A stretch of DNA of 64,000 nucleotides from JBBSBL01 sp046330255 (GTDB lineage: Bacteria; Actinomycetota; Thermoleophilia; Solirubrobacterales; Solirubrobacteraceae). The stretch is taken from the NCBI GenBank assembly GCA_046330255.1, contig JAXLTC010000002.1, positions 496,001-560,000 on the forward strand, given 5' to 3'. Below, piece by piece: positions 33,842 through 42,788 of the stretch (within the stretch, counting starts at the first letter, position 1; the number at the start of each line of letters is the position of its first letter). The notes under the pieces are model-generated. The model did no database searches. It was not told where the DNA came from and saw only the letters and a list, made by a program, of their open reading frames with translations. A program made the position numbers and the translations under genes.

Positions 33842-34738
33842 ATGGCCGCCGCCCCCCCGAGCACAGTCGAGGAGGTGGCCGCCGGCCTGCGCGCGGCCGG
33901 CTACCTGCCGGGTTCCTCGACCGCGCTGGTCTCCTACCTCGCGGCCCGCATGGGCAAGCCGGTGCTGGTGGAGGGCCCGGCCGGCGTCGGCAAGACCGAG
34001 CTCGCCAAGGCGCTCGCCCGCTACCTCGACCGCCCGCTCGTGCGGCTCCAGTGCTACGAGGGCCTCGACGAGGCCAAGGCGCTGTACGAGTGGAACTACC
34101 GCAAGCAGCTCCTGCGCATCCAGGCCGAGGCGGACGGAACCGGGTGGGACGCGGTGCAGGACGACATCTTCGGCGAGGAGTTCCTGCTCGCGCGCCCGCT
34201 GATGAGCGCTATCGCCTCGCAGGAGCCGGTCGTCCTGCTGATCGACGAGGTCGACAAGACCGACCAGGAGTTCGAGGCGATGCTGCTCGAGCTGCTCTCG
34301 GACTTCCAGATCTCGATCCCGGAGCTGGGCCGCATCGAGGCCGCCACCCAGCCCGTGGTGCTGCTCACCTCGAACAACTCGCGCGAGCTCACCGAGGCGC
34401 TCAAGCGCCGCTGCCTCTACCTCTGGCTCGACTACCCGGAACTCGAGCACGAGCTCGAGATCGTGCGCCTGCACGCGCCCGAGCTGTCCGGCTCGGTGGC
34501 CCGCAAGCTCGTCGAGATCATCCAGCAGGTGCGCGAGCTGGACCTGCGCAAGCCGCCCTCGATCGCCGAGTCGATCGACTGGGCGCGCGCGCTGCTGCTG
34601 CTCGGCGCGGACGACATCGACGAGGCGACGTTCCGCGAGACGATGAGCGTGATCGTCAAGCACCGGACCGATCTCGACACGGTCGCGGAACGGGTCGGCG
34701 TGCGGCTCGGGCAGGGCGATGCCCTCCCGTCCGGCTAG
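33842..34738 (+). CDS. MoxR-family AAA+ ATPase
   Basis: A 298-aa AAA+ ATPase. Walker A EGPAGVGKTEL is near residue 45, Walker B VLLIDEVDKTD near 135, the sensor region LLTSNNSRELTEALKRR near 180, and a C-terminal lid helix bundle follows. MoxR proteins act as chaperones with VWA-domain partners to activate enzymes or remodel complexes. ATG 33842 is preceded by CATCCT at a leaderless-type distance. The longer upstream frame runs through non-coding DNA. It overlaps the VWA gene by 20 bases. Confidence 0.92.
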   Translation: MAAAPPSTVEEVAAGLRAAGYLPGSSTALVSYLAARMGKPVLVEGPAGVGKTELAKALARYLDRPLVRLQCYEGLDEAKALYEWNYRKQLLRIQAEADGTGWDAVQDDIFGEEFLLARPLMSAIASQEPVVLLIDEVDKTDQEFEAMLLELLSDFQISIPELGRIEAATQPVVLLTSNNSRELTEALKRRCLYLWLDYPELEHELEIVRLHAPELSGSVARKLVEIIQQVRELDLRKPPSIAESIDWARALLLLGADDIDEATFRETMSVIVKHRTDLDTVAERVGVRLGQGDALPSG

Positions 34739-36143
34739 ACCGCACGCGGGCGGGGGCATCCCGGACGCGGGCCCGCCCGGCTTCGAGGCGCGCCTGCTGG
34801 CGCTCGCCGACGACCTGCGCGCCGAGGGGGTCGCGGTCGGCACCGCGGAGCTGCTCGACGCGTTCGCCGCGCTGACCGAGGTCGACTGGCGCGAGGCGGC
34901 CGCGTTCCGCACCGCGCTGTCGGCGACGCTGGCGAAGTCCCCGGAGGACCGCCGGGTCTTCGACCTGGTGTTCGACCGCTGGCTGTTCCGCGCCGCGGAG
35001 GCCGAGTCCGTGCGCCGGACGCCGGGCGAGGGATCCGGGCGTGGCGAGGCCGAGCAGGCCGGCGCCGAGCACATGGACCTCGACGCGCTGCGCCAGGCCG
35101 TCGGGGAGGCGCTGCGCCAGGGCGACCAGGGCGCGATGCGCGACCTCGCGCGGCTCTCGATCAGCGCGTTCGGGCGCCGCGGCGAGGGCTCGGGGGTGAT
35201 CGGCGTCGACGTGCAGCGGATCCGGCGCGCGCTCGGCCTGCGCTCCGAGCCCCAGCCCGACCTGCCCCCGGAGGACCCGCGCCGCGACGGGCTCCCGCGG
35301 GCGGAGCTGCGCCGCTTCGAGGCGATCCTGCGCCGCGAGCTCGAGCGCGACGCGATCGAGCGCACCCGCAGCCTCCCGCCCGCGCGCCCGCTCGGGGAGC
35401 TCGACCGTGCGCTGCCTTCGGGGCCGGTCCAGGACCTCGCCCAGATCCACCGGGTGGTCGCGCAGCTTCGCCGCCGCCTGGCGACCCAGGGGCACGAGCT
35501 GCGCGGCCGGCGCCGCACGGCGCACGTGGACGTGCGGCGCACGATGCGCGCCTCGCTGCAGACCGGCGGCGTGCCGGTGGTGCTCAAGCACCGCCCGCGG
35601 CGCCCGCGCCGGCCGGAGATCTTCGTGCTCTGCGACGTGTCCACGTCGGTGACCTCGGCGAGCGTGTTCTTCCTGTCGGTCCTGCACGCGCTGCACGACA
35701 GCTTCCGCAAGATGCGCTCGTTCGTGTTCATCGAGCGGATCAGCGAGGTGACCGACGTCTTCGAGGACGAGCGCGACTTCCGGGCGGTGAGCGAGGAGAT
35801 CTCGCGGGACGCGGGGGTCGCCGACGTGTCCGGCTACACCGACTACGGGCGCGTGTGGATGGAGTTCCTGGCCGAGGTCGAGGACGAGCTGCATCCGCGC
35901 GCGACCGTGATCGTGCTGGGCGACGCGCGCACCAACGGGCGCCCGCCGCGCGACGACCTGTTCGCGGCGATCGCGGCGAAGGCGGGGCGCACGTTCTGGC
36001 TGAACCCGGAGCCGCGGCTGTACTGGAACTACGGCGACTCCGTGATCGCCGCCTACGAGCGCCACTGCACGGCGTTCGAGTGCTGGACGACCGGCCAGCT
36101 CGAGGAGTTCGTCAAGGCGCTGACCCGGCCGCACGCCACCTAG
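34719..36143 (+). CDS. VWA-domain protein, CoxE-like, MoxR partner
   Basis: A 474-aa protein. The N-terminal ~270 residues are helical and charged. The C-terminal von Willebrand A domain begins at LCDVSTSVTSASVFFLS with the metal-site DxSxS, continues with the Thr-containing YTDYGRVWMEF segment and ends in VIVLGDARTNGRP. This arrangement matches CoxE/YehP-type partners of MoxR ATPases. No CO dehydrogenase or other obvious client gene is nearby, so the target of the pair is unknown. Confidence 0.85.
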   Translation: MPSRPARPHAGGGIPDAGPPGFEARLLALADDLRAEGVAVGTAELLDAFAALTEVDWREAAAFRTALSATLAKSPEDRRVFDLVFDRWLFRAAEAESVRRTPGEGSGRGEAEQAGAEHMDLDALRQAVGEALRQGDQGAMRDLARLSISAFGRRGEGSGVIGVDVQRIRRALGLRSEPQPDLPPEDPRRDGLPRAELRRFEAILRRELERDAIERTRSLPPARPLGELDRALPSGPVQDLAQIHRVVAQLRRRLATQGHELRGRRRTAHVDVRRTMRASLQTGGVPVVLKHRPRRPRRPEIFVLCDVSTSVTSASVFFLSVLHALHDSFRKMRSFVFIERISEVTDVFEDERDFRAVSEEISRDAGVADVSGYTDYGRVWMEFLAEVEDELHPRATVIVLGDARTNGRPPRDDLFAAIAAKAGRTFWLNPEPRLYWNYGDSVIAAYERHCTAFECWTTGQLEEFVKALTRPHAT

Positions 36144-36179
36144 CCGCCGCGCCCGCCGCGGACGGTACGATCCCCTCCA

Positions 36180-36290
36180 GGGCACACCAGGGGAGCTGGC
36201 GGGACGAGCCGGCTGAGATCGCGCCCACCGCGCGCACGCGGGGCCCGGCGCGGACCCTTCGAACCTGTGGGGTAATGCCCGCGGAGGGAG
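36180..36290 (+). promoter_or_regulatory. TPP (thiamine pyrophosphate) riboswitch
   Basis: The conserved THI-box blocks appear in order: AGGGGAGC (36189-36196), GGCTGAGAT (36211-36219), GACCCTTCGAACCTG (36253-36267), GGGTAATGCCCGCGGAGGGA (36270-36289). The P3 region between the first two is GC-rich. The last block, GGAGGGA, is also the Shine-Dalgarno of the transporter gene four bases before its ATG. An upstream CCCTCC at 36173-36178 is complementary to it and could form an alternative pairing. TPP binding should lower translation of the operon. Confidence 0.96.
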
Positions 36291-36292
36291 CG

Positions 36293-37069
36293 ATGGCGAC
36301 CACAGCTCAGAGACCGGCGGAGGCGACGGCGCCGCCCGCCGCGCCGGGCGGGCTCGAGCTGGAGGGCGTGCGGCGCGAACTGAGCCGCCGCGGCGGCGAG
36401 CCGCTCGCGGTGCTTCAGGACGTCTCGCTGCGCGCGGCGGCCGGGGAGGTCGTCGCGGTCGTCGGCCCGAGCGGCTGCGGCAAGACGACGCTCCTCGAGA
36501 TCGTGTGCGGCATCCAGCGCGCCGACGGCGGGCTGGTCCGCGCCGCCCCGGCCGCGCTGATGCCCCAGCGCGACTGCCTGCTGCCCTGGGCCACGGCGCT
36601 CGACAACGCGGCGCTCGCGCTGCGCGCCGCCGGGATGCCCCGGGCGGCCGCGCGCGACCGGGCCCGCCCGTGGTTCGCGCGGCTCGGGATCGACGGCTTC
36701 GAGCGGGCGCGACCCGCCGAGCTCTCGGGCGGGATGCGCCAGCGCGTCGCGTTCCTGCGCACGCTGCTCGCCGGGCGCCCGCTCCTGGCCCTCGACGAGC
36801 CGTTCGCCGCGCTCGACGCGCTCACGCGCCAGGACGCCCAGGCCTGGCTGGCGCACGCGCTCGCCGAGGCCCCGCGCACGGTGCTGCTGGTCACGCACGA
36901 CGTCGAGGAGGCGGTGGTGCTCGCCGACCGCGTGGCGATCCTCTCGCCGCGCCCGGGCCGGCCGGTCGACGAGATCGAGGTCGAGCTGCCGCGCCCGCGC
37001 CGGCGCACCGACCCGCGCGTGGTCTCCGCGCGCGAGCGCGCCCTGCGCTCGCTGGGGGTGGCCGCGTGA
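36293..37069 (+). CDS. thiZ: ABC transporter ATPase for a thiamine precursor
   Basis: A 258-aa nucleotide-binding subunit: Walker A GPSGCGKTT near residue 60, Q-loop MPQRDCLLPW, signature LSGGMRQRVAF, Walker B LLALDEPFAALD and the switch His in LVTHDVEEAV. It belongs to the taurine/nitrate/HMP-type subfamily. It is the first gene after the TPP riboswitch, and its ribosome-binding site is inside the aptamer. The next gene starts inside its stop (GTGA). Confidence 0.92.
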   Translation: MATTAQRPAEATAPPAAPGGLELEGVRRELSRRGGEPLAVLQDVSLRAAAGEVVAVVGPSGCGKTTLLEIVCGIQRADGGLVRAAPAALMPQRDCLLPWATALDNAALALRAAGMPRAAARDRARPWFARLGIDGFERARPAELSGGMRQRVAFLRTLLAGRPLLALDEPFAALDALTRQDAQAWLAHALAEAPRTVLLVTHDVEEAVVLADRVAILSPRPGRPVDEIEVELPRPRRRTDPRVVSARERALRSLGVAA

Positions 37070-37812
37070 TCCGCGCGCTCGTCCTGCTGGCCGTTCTGCT
37101 CGGGATCTGGGAGCTCTACTGCGCGCTGTCGGGCATCGATCCGCTGGTGCTGCCTGCGCCGCACGAGATCGCGCGCTCGCTGTGGGAGGACCGGGCGCTG
37201 CTCTGGGACAACCTCCTGGTCACGGCCGGCGAGGTCGTGCTCGGGATCGCGCTCGCGGCGCTCGCCGGGCTGGCGTGCGCGACCGCGGTCCACCTCTCCC
37301 CCACCCTGCGCCGGGCCGTCTACCCGCTGCTGGTGGCCTCCCAGACCGTTCCGATCCCGGTGATCGCCGCGCTGCTGGTCGTCTGGCTCGGGTTCGACCT
37401 CGCCCCGAAGCTCGTGATCATCGCGCTCGTCTCGTTCTTCCCGATCGTCGTCACGACGCTGGACGCGCTGGAGCGCATCGACCCGGACCAGGGCAAGCTG
37501 ATGGCGGCGCTCGGGGTCCCGCGCCTGCGCGCGTTCCGGCTCGCCGAGGCGCCCGCCGCGCTTCCGGGCGTCTTCAGCGGGGCGAAGATCGCGGTGGCCG
37601 TTGCGGTGATCGGGGCCGTGTTCGCGGAGCAGGCCGGGTCGCAGGACGGCCTGGGCCACCTGATCCAGCAGGCGATCCCGCAACTGCTCACGGCCCGCGC
37701 CTACGCCGCGGTCGTGGTCCTGTCCCTGCTCGCGGTCTCCCTCTTCGGGCTGCTCGCGCTCGCCGAGCGCAGGCTGCTGCCGTGGGCCCGGCCCCCCGGA
37801 GGTACCGCATGA
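37066..37812 (+). CDS. thiX: ABC transporter permease for a thiamine precursor
   Basis: A 248-aa permease with about six membrane helices. The family's cytoplasmic EAA-type loop is at about 160-180 (LMAALGVPRLRAFRLAEAPA), which docks on the ATPase. GTG 37066 overlaps the ATPase stop, and its own stop overlaps the binding-protein start (ATGA). The three genes and the riboswitch together define a ThiXYZ-like importer. Confidence 0.9.
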   Translation: MIRALVLLAVLLGIWELYCALSGIDPLVLPAPHEIARSLWEDRALLWDNLLVTAGEVVLGIALAALAGLACATAVHLSPTLRRAVYPLLVASQTVPIPVIAALLVVWLGFDLAPKLVIIALVSFFPIVVTTLDALERIDPDQGKLMAALGVPRLRAFRLAEAPAALPGVFSGAKIAVAVAVIGAVFAEQAGSQDGLGHLIQQAIPQLLTARAYAAVVVLSLLAVSLFGLLALAERRLLPWARPPGGTA

Positions 37813-38816
37813 GGAGCCTCGCACTGCTGTTCCTGGCGATCGCGACCGCCCTGCTCGCCCTCGCCGGCTGCGGCGAGCGGAAGGAGGCGGTGACCCCCTC
37901 GAGCATCGAACCGCTGCGCCTGGTGCTCGACTACTTCCCCAACGCCGACCACGCCGGCCTCTACGCGGCGATCGCCGACGGGGAGTTCCGCCGCGCCGGG
38001 CTGGACGTGCGCCCCCAGGCGCCGAGCGACCCGGCCGCCCCGCTCAAGCTGCTGGCCGCGGGCAGGGCCGACCTCGCGATCAGCTACGAGCCCGAGGTGC
38101 TGCTCGCGCGCGACCGCGGCCTGCGGGTGGTGGCGGTCGGCGCGATGATCCAGAAGCCGCTGACCTCGATCATCGCGCTCGGCAAGGCGCGCATCCGGCG
38201 GCCGGCCGACCTGAAGGGTCGCACCGTGGGCACGGCCGGGATCCCGTACCAGTCGGCCTACCTGCGCACGATCCTCGCGGACGCCGGGCTGCCGGACAAC
38301 GCCGTGAAGGAGATCAACGTCGGCTTCAACCTGGTGCCCGCGATGCTCTCCGGGAAGGTCGACGCGACACTGGGCGCGTTCTGGAACTACGAGGGCGTCC
38401 AGCTGCGCCTGGCGCGCAAGCACCCGACGATCATCCGCATGGAGCAGGCCGGCGTTCCCACCTACAACGAGCTCGTGATCGTGGCCAGGCAGTCCGACCT
38501 GGCGAACGGCGGCAGCCGCGTGCGGCGGTTCGTGCAGGCGCTCGGCCGCGGCTGGGAGTCGGCGCGCCGCGATCCGGGGGCGGCCGTTCGAGCACTCGTG
38601 GCGGCCAACCGCGACCTCGACCCCCGCCTGCAGCTCGCGAGCCTGAGGGCCACGCTGCCGGTGGTCTTCCCCGGCGGCGGGCACCCGTTCGGCTGGCAGG
38701 ACCCGAAGGCGTGGGATCGCTACGGGCGCTGGATGTACGAGAACCGCCTCCTGCGCCGCCCGTCGCTCCCGGACACCGCCTTCACGAACGAGTTCCTCGC
38801 CGGCCAGGGCGCGTGA
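37809..38816 (+). CDS. thiY: Substrate-binding lipoprotein, ThiY/NMT1-like
   Basis: A 335-aa lipoprotein with Cys21 in the lipobox ALAGC. The mature part opens with LVLDYFPNADHAGLYAAIADG, the hallmark of NMT1/THI5-like binding proteins for hydroxymethylpyrimidine or formyl-aminomethylpyrimidine, and holds the GKVDATLGAFWNYEG region of the second lobe. It captures a thiamine pyrimidine precursor outside the membrane. It overlaps the following M23 gene by four bases. Confidence 0.9.
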   Translation: MRSLALLFLAIATALLALAGCGERKEAVTPSSIEPLRLVLDYFPNADHAGLYAAIADGEFRRAGLDVRPQAPSDPAAPLKLLAAGRADLAISYEPEVLLARDRGLRVVAVGAMIQKPLTSIIALGKARIRRPADLKGRTVGTAGIPYQSAYLRTILADAGLPDNAVKEINVGFNLVPAMLSGKVDATLGAFWNYEGVQLRLARKHPTIIRMEQAGVPTYNELVIVARQSDLANGGSRVRRFVQALGRGWESARRDPGAAVRALVAANRDLDPRLQLASLRATLPVVFPGGGHPFGWQDPKAWDRYGRWMYENRLLRRPSLPDTAFTNEFLAGQGA

Positions 38817-40336
38817 GCCTCCGCGCCGCGGGGGCGGCGGCGATCGTCGCGCTCCTGGCGGGCGCCGCCGTCACGCCCCCGCCCGCCGGCGCCACGCCCG
38901 GGGCCGAGCGCGCAGCCCGCGGCGACTGCCGGCTGCCGTGGCGCGTTGTCCGCCTCCGCGGGCGAGTGGTCGTGCGCGACGCCCGTGGGCATCGCCTCCG
39001 GCGCCCGCGCCGCCTCCCGCGCGGGGTCTCCCTGCGGCTCGCGCGCGGCGGCGGCCTGCGCATCGCGCGGCGCGGCGTCGCGGTGGCCGTGCGGCAGGAG
39101 ACGCACGCCGCGATCGGCTGCCTGCGACCGGACGGGAGGACCGGCCGGCGCGGCGCGCGGCTGGTCCCGGTGCTGCTGTCGGGAACCCTGGAGGTGCGCG
39201 GCGGCCGCCGGGCGCAGGGAGCCGTCGTCGCGACCCCGGAGGCGGTGGCGCGACCCGCGGGCCGCCGCGCCGCCTACGCGATCGGCCGTTACGCCCGGCG
39301 CACCGAGGCGCGCGGCGCCGGCCGGGACCTGCTGCTGGTCAGCCGCCGTGACCCGCGCGCGCTGGTGCGCGCGCACCCCGGGCAGGCGGCGCTCGCGCGC
39401 GCCGGCGGCTGGCCGACCCTCGACGTGTTCCCGTTCGCGCCCGGGCCGTGGCAGCGCCGGGTGCGCGGCCGCGCGCCCGACTTCCGCGCCGGGGGCGGTC
39501 CGTGCGCGACCGGCTGCCGGCCGCCGGGAGCGCGCGGAGGCTGGCCGATCCGCCCGTTCCACCGCCCGCATCCGCTGCGCGCGGACATCAACGAGGTGCG
39601 TCCCTCCGGCTTTCACCGGGGGATCGACATCCAGGCCCGCGACGGCGTCCCCGTCTACGCGCTCGAGAAGGGCCGCGCGAACGTGCTCGCCTCCGCCGGC
39701 GACGACGAGCGGGTCCAGGTCGGGCGCTACGTCTACTGGCACGTGAACCTCAGCGTCGGAGAGGGGGCTTGGGTGACCCCGTTCCGCACCGTGCTCGGGC
39801 GCACCAAGCGCGGGTTCGGTCACGTGCACCTCTCGGAGACCGGGCCCGGCGGCTACCTCGACCCGCTGCGGCCGGGGGGCCGCGTGCTCGCCCCCTGGGC
39901 GGACACCGACCCGCCGGTGATCGGCCGGCCGCGGCTGGTCGGCGGCGGCCGGGTGCAGGTCGCCGTCTTCGACCCGCAGAGCACGGCCTCGCGCGTCTAC
40001 TACCCGACGCCGGTGCTCGCACCGGCCGCGCTGGCCTGGCGCCTATACGACCGGCGGGGGCGCCCGCTGACACCGTTGCGCTGGGCCTACCGGGGCACGC
40101 GCGTGCTGCCCCACGGCCTCGAGTGGGACGTGTTCGCGCGCGGCGCCTCGCGGCCCGGCTTCCTGTGCTTCATCACGGCAAGGCTGTGCCGCCCCGACTG
40201 GTACTTCCGGCTCGCGGGCGGCCTCACCCCGCCGCTGCCGCGACTCGCTCGCGGGCGCCGCTACCGGCTGACGGTCTACGCGTGGGACCGCGCGGGGAAC
40301 GTGACCGCGCGCGACCGGCCGCTGATCGGTCGCTGA
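38813..40336 (+). CDS. Secreted M23-family (LytM-like) metallopeptidase-like protein
   Basis: A 507-aa exported protein (signal about 1-30) from GTG 38813, coupled to thiY by GTGA. A long basic N-terminal region precedes an M23-like domain at about 245-345. This has HRGIDIQARDGVPVYALEKG (first His and Asp ligands), then YWHVNLSVGEG, and HVHLSE for the last His pair. The usual G-x-x-x-H arrangement in mid-domain is altered, so activity is plausible but not certain. The C-terminus is an Ig-like strand domain with one Cys pair. Its last 61 bases overlap alkA on the opposite strand. Confidence 0.8.
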   Translation: MSLRAAGAAAIVALLAGAAVTPPPAGATPGAERAARGDCRLPWRVVRLRGRVVVRDARGHRLRRPRRLPRGVSLRLARGGGLRIARRGVAVAVRQETHAAIGCLRPDGRTGRRGARLVPVLLSGTLEVRGGRRAQGAVVATPEAVARPAGRRAAYAIGRYARRTEARGAGRDLLLVSRRDPRALVRAHPGQAALARAGGWPTLDVFPFAPGPWQRRVRGRAPDFRAGGGPCATGCRPPGARGGWPIRPFHRPHPLRADINEVRPSGFHRGIDIQARDGVPVYALEKGRANVLASAGDDERVQVGRYVYWHVNLSVGEGAWVTPFRTVLGRTKRGFGHVHLSETGPGGYLDPLRPGGRVLAPWADTDPPVIGRPRLVGGGRVQVAVFDPQSTASRVYYPTPVLAPAALAWRLYDRRGRPLTPLRWAYRGTRVLPHGLEWDVFARGASRPGFLCFITARLCRPDWYFRLAGGLTPPLPRLARGRRYRLTVYAWDRAGNVTARDRPLIGR

Positions 40337-41223
40337 GCGGGCGTCGGCGCGTAGAGGCGCTGCGGCGCCAGGCGCAGCGCGTAGGCGCCGGCCAGGCCCG
40401 CCCACTCGCCGTAGGGGGCGAAGCGCTCGCGGACCTCCTGCTCGCTCGCGACGGCACGCGGGTCGCCGCCGCTGCGAAGGCGCCCGACCAGCTTGCGGTA
40501 GGCCAGGTCCCCGGCGGGAAGCTGCTCGTATCGCCCCTGGCCCCCCAGGCCCAGCATCTCGACCGTCCACGAGCCCACGCCCGGGATCGCCAGCAGGCGG
40601 CGCCAGCCGGGCTCGGGATCGCCGGCGTGCAGGTCGACGCGGCCCGAGGCGACCTCGCGCGCCGCCCGCACCAGCGTCGCCGCCCGGGCGGGAGCGAGGT
40701 CCATCGAGGCGAGCAGCGCGGGCGCCTGCGCCGCCACGGCGCGCGCGTCCGGCACGTCGCGCAGGCCGGTGCGCGGGCAGCGCGGCCCCAGCCGCGCCAC
40801 GATCCGCCGCTGGATCCCCGCCGCGCGCACGAACTCGATGAGCTGCTCGCAGATCGCCCAGGCGAGCGCCTCCCAGGGCTCCGGCCGGCGGCGGACCCGC
40901 AGCGCCGGGTCGGCCCGGAGCAGCGGCCCGATCAGGGGGTCGCGCCGGAAGCGGCGGTGAAACGGGGCCAGGTCGTCATCCAGTCCCAGCGCGAACCGCA
41001 TCCGCCTCAGACCGTGGTCGGCGGCCTCCGGGTCCGGGGCGATCGCGCCCAGCAGCACGCGGTCGGGCGCGGTCTGGGCGGCCCGCACCACCACCGGCCG
41101 CTCCCCCGCGTGGAGCAGCCTCGCCAGCACCCCGCCGCGCGAGCGCAGCACCCCGTCCATCCCGCCGTGCCGCGGCAGCCGGTAGGGCCAGCGCGGGGCC
41201 ACCTCGACCCGGCGCTCGATCAC
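40276..41223 (-). CDS. alkA: DNA-3-methyladenine glycosylase, AlkA-like
   Basis: A 315-aa HhH-GPD glycosylase that removes alkylated bases. An N-terminal AlkA-type domain (about 1-100) precedes the helix-hairpin-helix LLAIPGVGSWTVEMLGLGG, and the catalytic Asp lies in LPAGDLAYRKL. GTG 41223 overlaps the stop of the 102-aa gene (GTGA). The stop is at 40276, inside the M23 gene, so the two convergent genes share 61 bases; earlier in-frame stops are absent. Confidence 0.9.
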   Translation of the reverse strand: MIERRVEVAPRWPYRLPRHGGMDGVLRSRGGVLARLLHAGERPVVVRAAQTAPDRVLLGAIAPDPEAADHGLRRMRFALGLDDDLAPFHRRFRRDPLIGPLLRADPALRVRRRPEPWEALAWAICEQLIEFVRAAGIQRRIVARLGPRCPRTGLRDVPDARAVAAQAPALLASMDLAPARAATLVRAAREVASGRVDLHAGDPEPGWRRLLAIPGVGSWTVEMLGLGGQGRYEQLPAGDLAYRKLVGRLRSGGDPRAVASEQEVRERFAPYGEWAGLAGAYALRLAPQRLYAPTPAQRPISGRSRAVTFPARSHA

Positions 41224-41528
41224 TCCCGGCCGAGCATGTGGATGTCGACCAGGAACGTGCGGCTGGCGACCACCGACAGGGCCCCCTGGCCCCTGCCCTT
41301 GCGCCCGGCGCGCACCGCCCGGCGCCGCCGTGCCCCGCGCACCGCCACGGCGGCGGCCGCTCCCGCGACGAAGCCCGTGCAGGCGACGGCCGCGGCCTGC
41401 GCGACGCTCGCCGCCGCGCGCGTGGCCGGCGGCGAGGGGCCGGCGACCGACTCGGGCGCCCGCTCGTCCGCGACCACGACCTCCGCGCCGACCACCTCGG
41501 CGTCCTCGATGACGGTCTCCTCGATCAC
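41220..41528 (-). CDS. Hypothetical protein with one membrane segment
   Basis: A 102-aa protein from GTG 41528. An acidic N-terminus (about 1-30) leads to a small-residue hydrophobic segment (about 38-62), then a basic linker (RGARRRRAVRAGRKGRGQG), then VVASRTFLVDIHMLGRE. No family is recognised. It is coupled to alkA and lies 48 bases after the acyltransferase gene. Confidence 0.5.
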   Translation of the reverse strand: MIEETVIEDAEVVGAEVVVADERAPESVAGPSPPATRAAASVAQAAAVACTGFVAGAAAAVAVRGARRRRAVRAGRKGRGQGALSVVASRTFLVDIHMLGRE

Positions 41529-41576
41529 TGAGCGCCCATGTTGCCACCCCGCGCGGTCGGCAACGCGAGCGCCGCC

Positions 41577-42728
41577 TCAGCCACCCGCCGCGGCCGTCTG
41601 CGCCTCGAGCACCCGCTCGTAGATGCGGTAGCGGCGCTGGACCGTGCCGCCCATGCCCTCCATCGCGCGATTCATCGCCTCGTTGGTCTCGAGGATCCAG
41701 CCCATCTCGCCCCCCTTCTGGGGCGTCCGCGCCGCGGAATCGAAGTGCATCTCGTACATCCGCGCGGCGACGCCGGTGTGCTGATAGGCCTTCTTGACGC
41801 CGAGCGCGAACACCCGCACGCGGTCGATCTTGCGCCGGTACCAGAGCGCCTTGGCCCATCCGATCGGCAGCAGGCGGCCGTTCAGATGGCGCAGCACCTG
41901 GTTGTAGTCGGGCAGCGTCAGCGCGGCGCCCACGACCTCGCCGTCGGCCGTCTCGGCGATCATGGCCCAGTTCTCGTCGAGGATCGGCTTGAGGTCCTTC
42001 GCGTAGTGGCGGACCTCTTCCTCGGTGAGCGGCACGAAGCCCCAGTTGCGCTCCCAGGCGGCGTTGTAGACCTCCAGGAAGCGCCCCACCTCGGCCTCGA
42101 GGTCGCGCTTTCGCATCGGCCGCACCGTGATCCCGTGCTTGGCCTTGACATCGTGCGCCATCTGCCAGATCGCCGGGTGCACGCGCTCGCGCTCGTCCAC
42201 CCAGAGGTTCCACATCAGCGTGTCCATCGCCTTCCGGAGGCCGGCGCCCTCGAGCAGGGCCGGGTAGTAGCGGTGCGTCCAGTCGGTGAGGATCGTGGGG
42301 AGCATCTCGAAGCCCTCGACCAGAACGCCGCACTCGTCGTTGGTGGTGAAGCTCATCGGCCCGACCATGCGGTCGCGGCCCCGCTCGCGCAGCCAGCGCT
42401 CGGCGGCTTCGAGCAGCCCCGTCGCCGCCTCCTGGTCGTCCTCGCACTCGAAGAAGCCGAACATGCCCCAGCGGTTGTCCTGGAACTCGTTCAGGTTGCG
42501 GTCGACCTGGGCGCTGATCCGCCCCACGAGGCGGCCGTCCCGCTCGGCGAGGAAGTACTCGGCCTCGCCGTGGCGGAAGAACGGGTTGCGCTCGCGATCG
42601 AGGAAGCGCCGGCGGTCCGAGATCAGCGGGGGGACCCAGTTCGGCTCGTTACGATAGAGCCGCCACGGCAGCTTGATGAACGCTGTCAGGTCACGCGGGC
42701 CGTCGACCGGGCGGATCTCGAGCCCCAT
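41577..42728 (-). CDS. YghO/bCerS-like GNAT-fold N-acyltransferase
   Basis: A 383-aa protein. Its N-terminus (KLPWRLYRNEPNWVPPLISD, then RRRFLDRERNPFFRHGEAEY), the FFECEDDQEAA and GPMSFTTNDECGVLVEGFE segments, and the C-terminal second GNAT-like half match the large YghO-like family annotated as GNAT acetyltransferases. This family includes, as I recall, the bacterial ceramide synthase bCerS of Caulobacter. It is divergent from an SPT-like gene only 60 bases away. An N-acylation step on a sphingoid base is therefore a reasonable hypothesis; simple acetyltransfer is the alternative. A TAGCCT -10 lies nine bases before ATG 42728. Confidence 0.8.
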   Translation of the reverse strand: MGLEIRPVDGPRDLTAFIKLPWRLYRNEPNWVPPLISDRRRFLDRERNPFFRHGEAEYFLAERDGRLVGRISAQVDRNLNEFQDNRWGMFGFFECEDDQEAATGLLEAAERWLRERGRDRMVGPMSFTTNDECGVLVEGFEMLPTILTDWTHRYYPALLEGAGLRKAMDTLMWNLWVDERERVHPAIWQMAHDVKAKHGITVRPMRKRDLEAEVGRFLEVYNAAWERNWGFVPLTEEEVRHYAKDLKPILDENWAMIAETADGEVVGAALTLPDYNQVLRHLNGRLLPIGWAKALWYRRKIDRVRVFALGVKKAYQHTGVAARMYEMHFDSAARTPQKGGEMGWILETNEAMNRAMEGMGGTVQRRYRIYERVLEAQTAAAGG

Positions 42729-42737
42729 GGCGGCGAG

Positions 42738-42743
42738 AGGCTA
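42738..42743 (-). promoter_or_regulatory. -10 element of the YghO/bCerS-like gene
   Basis: TAGCCT on the minus strand nine bases before ATG 42728, inside the 60-base gap shared with the divergent SPT-like gene. Confidence 0.4.
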
Positions 42744-42788
42744 CACCCCGGCCCCCGGGCCGTGTCCCTGCGAAACGACCCCAGAACC

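Noticed and set aside
33842..36143. CO dehydrogenase maturation genes coxD and coxE
   Set aside because: The MoxR/VWA pair fits by family, but no coxMSL or other molybdenum hydroxylase genes are nearby, so this specific role is not supported.
36166..36171. TACGAT as the -10 of the thiamine transporter operon
   Set aside because: A start site seven bases downstream would fall right at the aptamer's 5' edge and leave no room for its closing stem, so the promoter is probably further upstream.
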